This document shows, in pieces, positions 55,771 through 64,000 of a DNA stretch of 64,000 bases. The notes under the pieces were generated by a model that saw nothing but the letters and a program-made list of their open reading frames with translations, searched no databases and was not told where the DNA came from. Position 1 is the first letter of the stretch. Each line of letters opens with the position of its first letter. The DNA comes from Eurosta solidaginis. Its lineage: Eukaryota > Arthropoda > Insecta > Diptera > Tephritidae. A program made the position numbers and the translations under genes. The stretch spans positions 281,639,693 through 281,703,692 of the forward strand of contig NC_090319.1 in assembly GCF_040869045.1 (NCBI RefSeq). Reading direction: 5' to 3'.

Positions 55771-55784
55771 TATTAAATCTTACT

Positions 55785-55932
55785 TTATATCACAGTCCTA
55801 ATTGTTCTAATAAAAGCGTGTTACATTGTGATAGGAAGAAAAGGAGGTCCTAAATGTTCTTAATTATACCATCAAAATTTAACACGCTTTTTATTGGAAT
55901 AATTAGGATTGTGATATAAACAGTAAGATTTA
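55785..55932. repeat. Inverted-repeat hairpin, ~148 bp
   Basis: AAATCTTACTTTATATCACA pairs with TGTGATATAAACAGTAAGAT, and the inner GAACAATTAGGAC-type and AAGCGTGTTA blocks also pair. A small MITE or foldback remnant. Confidence 0.75.
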
Positions 55933-56074
55933 ATAATTTAGGTGTAAAGTTTTAATGTTAAAAATATAAATATGTACAATATGAAATTTTTTTGTCGCAG
56001 ACGAAGAACCTTAATTATCGTTAAAGGTTACAATGAACTGATAAAGTGTTATATTTCCTTACAGTCAGTTTATT

Positions 56075-56195
56075 TTTTACTTTTTAGTTAATTTTATTAA
56101 CCAATAATAAAAGCTTATTTTTAAAGTTTTTTTCTTTACTTTTTAGTTCGTTTTATTAACAAGTAATAAAAGCTTATTATTAAAAAAGATTTTTT
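56075..56195. repeat. Short tandem duplication (~65 bp)
   Basis: CTTTTTAGTTNNTTTTATTAAC..AATAATAAAAGCTTATT occurs twice. Confidence 0.8.
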
Positions 56196-56235
56196 CTTTA
56201 ATTTTATTATTGGTATTAACGCTTTGAAATGTTAA

Positions 56236-57309
56236 GGCCCGGTTTTTCAGTACATGTTCAACGCAGTTTGTCAGTTAAACTACACTTAAACTTATTCTGC
56301 AGTTTTCAGTCTATTTTAACTGAAGTTTAAGCTGAGCTTAAGCGGCCGATCTGACAGGGTTAAACTCTAGTTAACCTATCAGTTATTTGCGTTCGTTTGA
56401 AATGGCATCGAATATACCCAACTGGCATTTGGGCTTCAGTACCATTAGAGCTCATGTTGATAACTAGGCATACTTCTAAAATCTCAAGAGTTGTTTCGAA
56501 ACAGTGGCTCAACTCGAGAATCATACCGTACTCAGCAAAAGAGGAAATGTTTATAAAGTAAAAAATGCTATTACTAAAATTGAAAAAAATTCACTAACTA
56601 CTTGTGTTTCTCTAACTGGACTCAAATGTAAGATTCCATGCTACAGTATTTTCAATAAAATAAAATATGTATGACTTATTTTTAATTAATAGCGCTTATT
56701 TGCTGCTATAAATCAGGTGTTTATTTCGCACAATAAACAGCTGTTGGCTTTGGTGGTACCACCTCGGGGAAGATTTTTTTTCAACCCACCTCAACTCGAT
56801 ATCCAAAGTACGATATAAACTGGAGAAATGTATTGGATTTGCATTTGAAAGCTGTGCATTTCACAAAATCTCTCAAAGGTCGGAAAATAATTTGAGAATT
56901 ACGTTGGAGGTCAACTCGAAAACTATATATTTTACAAAATGTCTCAAAGGTTGGATAGTGATTGGAGACTGAAGATGAATAACAACTTGATAACTATCTG
57001 GTTTAAGAATAATTACAGCATGATGTTAGATATCAGCTCTGGAACTAGATATATATTTCTCAAAGGCTGGAGAAATTTTTTTTCCATGTTTGTTGGGTAA
57101 ACAAAATCCAACTGTTGCCGTATCTACAAATTATCTAGATAACAAAAAAAAAAAAAAAACAGTGTTGCCGTACAAAAAGCCTACCCGCAAACGCGGCCTT
57201 AAACTATGACTGAAAAACTGCTCAGTAGTTTAACTGGAGTTTAAATTTGACTAGAGTTTAAGCAAACTTAGTTTAAGCTTAGCTTAACCAACTACTGAAA
57301 AACAGGGCC
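56236..57309. mobile_element. Harbinger-type MITE, 1.07 kb
   Basis: Ends GGCCCGGTTTTTCAGTAC and (complement) GGCCCTGTTTTTCAGTAG, with further subterminal AGTTTAA/TTAAACT repeats. Flanks TAA and TAG fit a 3-bp TWA-type site with one change. No transposase. TGTTTGTTGGG at 57090 recalls the end of the CCCAACAAACA family and may mark a nested piece. Confidence 0.72.
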
Positions 57310-57516
57310 TAGAGGATGTATTTTAAGAAACATCGACAACATCTGTGAAAAGCGCAGTTTCGAAAAAAACTGTTGGTTAAGGCCTTAGTGAATTACACTA
57401 TAACGATGTGTAGGTCTTCTTACCGGATTATCTGATGATGTTTGAAACTCGTTTTACAAAAACAAAATACATTACAGGGAAATAATTTTAGACCAGAAAT
57501 CCAATAGACCAAAATC

Positions 57517-58475
57517 GGTCCTATTAAGGTGGCAGACACACTATAGCAAACAACAATATTATATATTAAATAATTTATACCTCATTTATTGGCAATTTAA
57601 TACCGCAAAAAAAAATTTAAAGCTGCGTCCGGTTCCGAGAAACGGGAGTGTCTGCTAGCTTAAGACTCAAGCCAGCAGACACTTCGTGAAAACACGACCT
57701 ACGACTTCCGAACGACTTGGATAATTGATATTACATTTATTGGCAATTTAATACCGCAAAAAAAAATTTAAAGCTGCGTCCGGTTCCGTAAAATGGGAGC
57801 GTCTGCTAGCTTAAGACTCAAGCCAGCAGACACTTCGTGAAAACACGACCTACGACTTCCGAACGACTTGGTTAATTGATATTACATTTATTGGCAATTT
57901 AATACCGCAAAAAAAAAATTTAAAGCTGCGTCCGGTTCCGAGAAACGGGAGTGTCTGCTAGCTTAATGCGGCAGTTACCCACCGACGTGTGCCGTACGTA
58001 CGGACATTTGTCGTACGAAGCACGTTTGACCGAACTCTCAAGCCCGTAGGAATTAATGTGTGCGCCTATGTACATGTACATAACATATTTGTGTGTGTAT
58101 TGTTTACAGATAAGCACTGTAATGTGTGCGTCTATGTACATGTACATAACATATTTGTGTGTGTATTGTTTACAGATAAGCACTGTTTCCATTAACCATT
58201 TTGCATGTATGCTTATGGAAACATCAACTTTTTTTTTTGCGGTATTAAATTGCCAATAAATGTAATATCAATTATCCAAGTCGTTCGGAAGTTGCAGGAC
58301 GTGTTTTCACGAAGTGTCTGCTTGAGTCTTAAGCTAGCAGACACTCCCGTTTCTCGGAATCGGACGCAGCTTTAAATTTTTTTTTGCGGTATTAAATTGC
58401 CAATAAATGAGGTATAAATTATTTAATATATAATATTGTTGTTTGCTATAGTGTGTCTGCCACCTTAATAGGACC
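57517..58475. mobile_element. Foldback element with tandem repeats in its arms
   Basis: Starts GGTCCTATTAAGGTGGCAGA and ends as its complement. Flanked by a 9-bp duplication ACCAAAATC (57508-57516, 58476-58484). The left arm holds three 151-bp tandem units (TACCGC marks at 57601, 57752, 57903); the right arm has ~1.5 inverted units. The centre (58055-58185) has a 64-bp tandem pair. Tandem-repeat arms with a 9-bp site are the mark of FB/Mutator-type elements. Confidence 0.92.
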
Positions 58476-58484
58476 ACCAAAATC

Positions 58485-59639
58485 GATTGAACCGAAAATC
58501 GACATACGGAATATGACAATACGACAACTCCTTGACCGTCCTTGCAAACTTGGCCGCATAGGCGACGGTCACCTCGTTTTTCTGCTATGTAAACTTCATA
58601 TCGTCTGAAATTATACAACGCTTCGCAGTCCCGAGAACAGCTATGGAGTCCATTAATCTGTATCTTGACGCAAAAAAAAACATATATTAAAAATATCAAA
58701 TCACGTTTTTTTAAATACGAGAAAAATTTATTGTGCATTGCACTGCAGGTTAAGGTCACAGATGTTTAACTGCTCTACTGTGACTAGCCACCGGACAATT
58801 CGAGGTGTATTACTATGTCTCAGATCCGAAAGAGAATTCGGGAGGTAATTTCAGTTGAATGCATCATATATGAATTAGTTCGAATGTACCATCCGCTGAT
58901 CGTTTCAACATGTTGCAATTTGTTTCTGCGAGGTTTGTAGTAGGTTTCGAGTTTTTTAAGCAGCGGCGCTGAATGGTATTTTATCCTTCTGTAGCAATCT
59001 TTACTCGAATGATGCTTCAAATACCTGGCAGCCTTAACTTTTCGTAAGCTACGGTTTGTGTTTAGAAATCGTCCCACTTAACAAATGCATGCCACTTCTG
59101 ATTTTTTTTGAAAGCAGTGAAACTGCATGAATTCATTAACAATTTACCGTTTTGGAACCTTCACTGATATATCGACAAAGCTCATTCTGGAGTTTTTCTA
59201 TTGGGTGTGTATGATCGTTGTTTAATTCCTGTATGCGTGTGTAATTTAGTTAAAAACGGAATGGTTATGTTTAAAGAAAATAATGTAGTATTTATTGGAC
59301 TTCACTCATCGTTCTATATAAATAGCAGAAATTATGTTTTTCTTTTACTAAAGTATTTCTTTGAACTCATGCGATACTGCTTTTTGCATCCTTTGTTTGG
59401 TTTGTTTTTTTTTTTTCACACTATTTTTTGTTTATTTTTAATAATCTATTATAAATTTCTAATTTGTGAATTATTTAAATTGATTCTAGTTAATGCAATT
59501 ACAAATTGCACTTCGCATATTCTTATTTAAAATTAATTTATTAATACTTTAAGTTTTTAAAATTGTTATACGAATTTTGCAGAAGGCAGCGTTCTTTGGT
59601 ATTATTTTTCTAACTTGAATGCCTTAACAATAGAAAATA
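58485..59639. other. Noncoding sequence
   Basis: No gene or repeat recognised; ORFs here have no family features. Confidence 0.4.
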
Positions 59640-59919
59640 ATATATTTTAAAACAAACTTCGTCTCCATCCCCAATTTTTTAATAAAAAATAGAATGAATT
59701 ATGTTATACGACCCGTGATCCAAATCAACTTTTTAAATCCCAATAGGTCTGAAATGGTGAATCAGATAAAAGAAATATGTGAACTATATGGGCTACTTGT
59801 ACTCATTAGATCCATAATAGGTTATTACTTTTAAGAATAGTTTTGGCGGATTCATATTTATCGTTTCGAGTGAAATTGTTTTTCGAACCGTGATCGAAGT
59901 AAATTTTTGAAATCACAAT

Positions 59920-60927
59920 CAGGGCTGTCATGGAATCCAAGTCGGTTTTGCGTTTTGTCGGAATTACAAACCAATATTGATTTAAATTGGTGTCATAAAA
60001 CCGTATTGGTTTTGCTCTTTTCGAATGTAAATCAAAGCGATGTTCGAATCAACTGTTTTGCAGTGTTATTGGTGCACCGGCAATTTTGATGTTAATTTTT
60101 TTGGCAAAATTTTGTAAAATTAATTGTTTTGTGCATTTAAACAGAAATAAACAAATTTATTGAGTGCAAAATGGCATAAGCAGTTGTAGCGTTTATGTTA
60201 TTGGAAGAAGAAAGTTGTGAGAAGGTCAAAAGAAAAATTTTGAGATCGCAGCAATCCATTGGAGCTGCCAGAGACAGCGTAAGTAAAAAATTCCTTAATG
60301 TGCGTTTCTAAATATTTATAGTGTGCTTGCAGTTTGATTGCATACTATCGCATAAACAAAGAGGCTTTCCGAATGGTATTGGACACCACTGAAGGACGCT
60401 TAACATGCTCGAAAGTTCTGCCAGTGCTGCAACTGGCAGCTACGTTACGATTTTTATCTGAAGGATCCTATCAAAGATCAGTTGGCAAGGATTCTAGCAT
60501 GAGTGTAGGTGTCAACGATTTTAGATGATGTGCTTCGTGAAGCCCTTCGCAATATCTGGATGTTTCTTCATAAATTTAATCAAAATACTGTTTTGCATTG
60601 AATTTTTATGCTTTTCCCTATTAAGAATGAAAATATATGTAAATTTACATTTATTTTTATAAAATAAACCTTTATTTACTTACATTTTTAGAAAATATTC
60701 AACTGCAAGGGAAAAACAACTGTGAAAAAATGAAATCCAACAGCATTTAACTGATTGGTTTGTTTCCGATAGCAAATTCAATAAAATCGGATTCTGTGAC
60801 ACCTAAAACCGACACTAATTCCAATTCGAACATTAAACCGATAACATTGGATTTCATGACACCAAAGTAATTTTTTTGTCGTTTTTAAATCCGATCCCGA
60901 CAGCAATTGGATTCCATGACAGCCCTG
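59920..60927 (+). mobile_element. Harbinger-like element, 1,008 bp
   Basis: Ends CAGGGCTGTCATGGAATCCAA and its exact complement, flanked by AAT (59917-59919, 60928-60930). Subterminal repeats of ATGACACCAA-type sequence lie at both ends. It holds the N-terminal part of a transposase and lost most of the catalytic region. Confidence 0.88.
60171..60540 (+). pseudogene. Harbinger transposase N-terminal remnant
   Basis: A leader reading LLEEESCEKVKRKI (~60200) is followed across a gap by YRINKEAFRMVLD and the family block PVLQLAATLRFLSEGSYQRS (60334-60500), typical of HARBI1-like nucleases. Then the frame is lost; the DDE residues are absent. Confidence 0.8.
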
Positions 60928-61582
60928 AATAGCTCTGAAATGTGTAATCGGATTAGAAAACCATGTGAAATGGTGGCTACCATGACTCTAGGATCCATAA
61001 CTTTTTTTTGTCATTTTTACGAGTCTTTTGACAGTATCTGATTTATTGATTGAGGGAAATTGCTTTTCGATGCGTGATCGTATAACACGATACGCCCTCA
61101 GGCTTTCGACGTCGATATTCGAGAAACTGAGAACTTGAGATAATCTCGAATACTTTGGTTTTCTCTAGTTAGTTTATGTTTTTACGAAAATATTTACAAA
61201 ATATTCTTGGTTCTTACAATAATATAAACTTTTTGACATTTTAATATATAAAATTTACATTCTTAGGACTGAACTACTCTTCCATTTAGTGGTGTGGTAC
61301 TTGTTCGCAACCTACATTTACGTGCAATTAAGTTGTATGATTACAATTTTTTTCAAGCCACCCCTTCATTTGGCCACCACTGTCGGAATTGGCCTTGCGG
61401 ACCCCGGTTTGTTCCTTACCCGAAAAACGGTTAGTCGCCATTGATTTTTACGGGCATTTTGAAGTTAAGACGGAACCACAGCCTGTTGTACAATTCTGAT
61501 GTTGAATTTGGAGTCAGCGCATCATAATTAGATATTTTTACGATGGAGTTTTGCAGTTAGCGAAGTTTTGAATTTAGAGTCT

Positions 61583-61852
61583 GCCCCCGAGTTCCAACCT
61601 TCGTTAACGCTAAAGCTCAATCGCCAAAAATATGTAAATCAGTAAGAAGCGCGCAGAAAAGTACGCAACATTTAGTAAGATATGATTACACGGAATAACA
61701 GCCTAACTCCTACACTTTTACGTAGGACTTAGGTGGTTATTTCTTGTAGCCATATTGCTACTACATGTTGCATACATTTCCGCGCACTTGGTACTGTTTT
61801 AGATATTTTTGGCGATTGAATTTTACGTAAGCGAAGGTTGGAATTCGGGGGC
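61583..61852. mobile_element. MITE, 270 bp, GCCCCCGA ends
   Basis: Ends GCCCCCGAGTTCCAACCTTC and (complement) GCCCCCGAATTCCAACCTTC pair for ~50 bp (through CAATCGCCAAAAATA). Flanks carry related AGTCAGCGCATCA and TTCAGCGCATCA. A decayed relative is at 55080-55260. Confidence 0.85.
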
Positions 61853-64000
61853 TGGTCGTGGTCGTCATAACCTTTAAAAACCCAAAAAATCACTGGACCG
61901 AAACGGGGCCCGATAGGCTTTTTTCGATTACGAATTCGGATTCAGCGCATCAAAATGAATTGGAATACATATGTCGCATTATAAGATCAATTCTCTTTTG
62001 TATTTTATCGATTTTATTTTTTTCGAAGATCTACTTTTGACCCCTTTTAATAAATGTTATATATGCACGAAACCAAAAAAAGTGTAGTTGGAGTAAGAAA
62101 ACAAAATTTTTATTAATTATTAAATTTTTGAAACATAATAAATAATCAATAATATATTAAGGGTTTAATTTCGAACTTCGAAAGCTAATATGTATGTGTA
62201 GGAGGCTAACTTCGAAAACGGGAAAATTAAATATTTGATCTCTACAAAAAAATTTGTTTTGCTCCAATACCCAGCCAAATGTTTTACGGTGTTAGTTATA
62301 TAAAAATGAAGCTACCGATTCAAAATTTTTATGCCATTTAGAACATTCCGAAAAAGTTTAAAAATAAAGTTTTGATTTAAGCGCTTTCCAAAGGTAAGAG
62401 CAAACAATTGGCCATATTTCACTGCATACAAATTATTCTCAATAGGATTTTAATGTTCGTTGTATTAAAGAAATACTCCAATTTTGTATAAAATTTAAGT
62501 TTTCGCTACGAAAATATCGTTTAAATTTAGCTACAGATAAAACACAAATTCAAATTGCAACCTTAACAACTTCCCTGTCCCCATACAAAGCGATTTGAGA
62601 ATGCCCCCGCCCATTATTTTTTGTATTGCTTAATTGAATAATATGAATATATATTATAAAATATTATTTATATAAATAATTTGACATATATTTACCTTAT
62701 TTTGGCTATTTTATTTTGTGAGTCAAGTGTGACTATTGAACGTAGCAAAACAATTTTGTTTACCACGTTCAATGAGTCACATGTGAACATATAGGACCAT
62801 AAGAAATAATTTAAGTTTTCGAATCACAATAACTGTAAATTGATATATAAATGTCAAAAGCGTGTATTAGTGTGATTCTTTGTTTAATTGAAGTTAGAAG
62901 TATATACAAAAATTGAAGAAAATGAGAAAAAGGTATCAGAAAAATTTCGAAATTTTCTTTCATTTTCCTAAAGTTTAGGTCTTTTGATATACGCTCACAT
63001 AGAATTCACAAATATATAACGACACGTTCATACCAAGAAAGCGTCTTTAAGTTATATAAAGAAATGAGTCATATATGACTCATGCACTTATTCCAATATG
63101 CTCTTGTGAGTCATATATGACTCATTGGACACGGATGTTGTTAAGTGATTTACAAAGCAAAATAAACAATAATTTTGCTAAAGTATACATCTACATATTT
63201 AACATTTTTTAATTCCTTTCGCACACCAACAATATTTATAGCAATAAATTGCACCTGCATGGAAAATATACATTAGTCGAATTTTCTGTCTCTTTAGTTT
63301 TAATTAGTAGTTTTATTTTATAAATTTAACAATTTTTTGTTAAATGTATGTATGCATATTTTTATTAAATTTTTAGTAATAATTTTTCGCTTTATTATAA
63401 ATGTGACAATTTTAGACACTCAAATATATAATATTTTAGATATTCATAAAATTTGTTTTTTTTAGTATTCGCGTATGAAATGAGTATTAATTCGTATAAT
63501 TTAGGCAAACTAATAAGGGGCGGCATATTATTACTGCATACACATTTCAGAGTGTGTGATATTGTGACTTAAATTAGCCAACTAATACTTTGCTTTAATA
63601 CAAACAAGTGGTGATGTATCTACATATATATAAATATGAATTGACATCGCTTTGTTGCCGCCACTTGAATAGCAGGCGTACTACTAAATAGTACATTTGG
63701 TGTTTTAACTGGAGCATTAAGCACCTTACATTAGCAAACTTCTTAAAAAATATAAAAAAATAAATTAATGATGAAATTTTTTTTTGAACTATACAATGGA
63801 TATTCAGCGACATTTAGCAAACAAAAAGCACGCGGTTTACAAAACCGTGGTTTAAAACATAACTATTCTATTTCTTAGGCAGCGTTGAGCCATTGTTATC
63901 AACAGCGAGTTTAAGTTGCGCCACATTTAAAGCTGTCAATTTGACTTTAAATGTTTCTAACAGACCCGCTAATGTTAAACAAAAGCCACGGCTTGCAGGT
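61853..64000. other. AT-rich intergenic sequence
   Basis: No credible ORF or RNA gene to the window end. The only structure seen is the palindrome cluster at 62715-63124. Confidence 0.5.
62715..63124. repeat. Cluster of TGAGTCA palindromes
   Basis: TGAGTCATATATGACTCA is present twice exactly (63065-63082 and 63107-63124), starts 42 bp apart. Upstream, TGACTATTGAACGT (62729) and ACGTTCAATGAGTCA (62765) form a hairpin. Confidence 0.85.

Larger units (their letters stand above)
59640..61075. repeat. Diverged tandem host sequence hosting the Harbinger-like element
   Basis: CGACCCGTGATCCAAATC...ATCCCAATAGGTCTGAAATG (59709-59755) is repeated at 59887-59919 joined to 60928-60950 (CGAACCGTGATCGAAGTA...ATCACAAT / AGCTCTGAAATG); a third part is near 61060. 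Period ~180 bp. Confidence 0.8.

Noticed and set aside
57920..58259. ORFs with duplicated ~22-residue segments
   Set aside because: They follow the 64-bp tandem pair in the centre of the foldback element; no coding evidence.

Overview
This is an AT-rich insect nuclear sequence. It most resembles a higher dipteran, probably a tephritid fruit fly. That is inferred from the fly-like eIF3d and CLIP-protease exons with short native introns, and from repeat families I recognise from tephritid genomes: (CAA)n-tailed LINE/SINE pairs, RTE, I-type, gypsy with tRNA-Ser-like PBS, Helentron-type elements, hAT and Harbinger. There are no prokaryotic features.

Three host genes are supported, all on the + strand. 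(1) The 3' four exons of eIF3d, a translation initiation factor 3 subunit, lie at 251-1933; its first exon(s) are off the left edge. (2) A CLIP-domain trypsin-like serine protease has four exons at 14522-19976. (3) A paralogous CLIP-domain protease has four exons at 38823-54559. The two proteases share intron phases 1, 0 and 1. All assembled exon lengths sum to whole codons (388 and 383 including stop). Different introns have been inflated by transposons in each copy, and first-exon assignments are predictions.

Almost everything else is transposable-element DNA, often nested. From left to right: an RTE relic; a nearly intact single-ORF LINE (3316-8179, minus) with a 2A-like motif, two PHD-like fingers, endonuclease and reverse transcriptase, broken only by an 836-bp TIR element; 130-bp minisatellite repeats; a tandem duplication (9.1-10.5 kb); a foldback element (13.0-13.8 kb); a MITE filling protease-1 intron 1; an I-type LINE interrupted by a hAT element (21.0-24.0 kb); 147-bp tandem repeats (24.2-24.8 kb); more hAT and Harbinger-like relics (27.4-29.6 kb); a Helentron-like element with 129-bp repeats (30.9-32.0 kb); a recent, internally deleted gypsy element with identical LTRs (32.2-36.3 kb); a degenerate hAT (39.9-42.8 kb); a twin-primed LINE copy (43.0-43.3 kb); a 2-kb TIR element hosting a SINE (44.4-46.4 kb); a decayed LINE (47.8-49.3 kb); a three-layer nested insertion in protease-2 intron 3; a Harbinger-type MITE (56.2-57.3 kb); a foldback element with a 9-bp target duplication (57.5-58.5 kb); and a Harbinger-like element with its empty site preserved next door (59.9-60.9 kb).

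The most notable signals are the LINE's 2A/PHD architecture, two LINE copies with inverted 5' segments breaking at the same site in the RNA, an unusual phenylalanine at the zymogen cleavage site of protease 1, and several nested insertions whose order can be read from target duplications.
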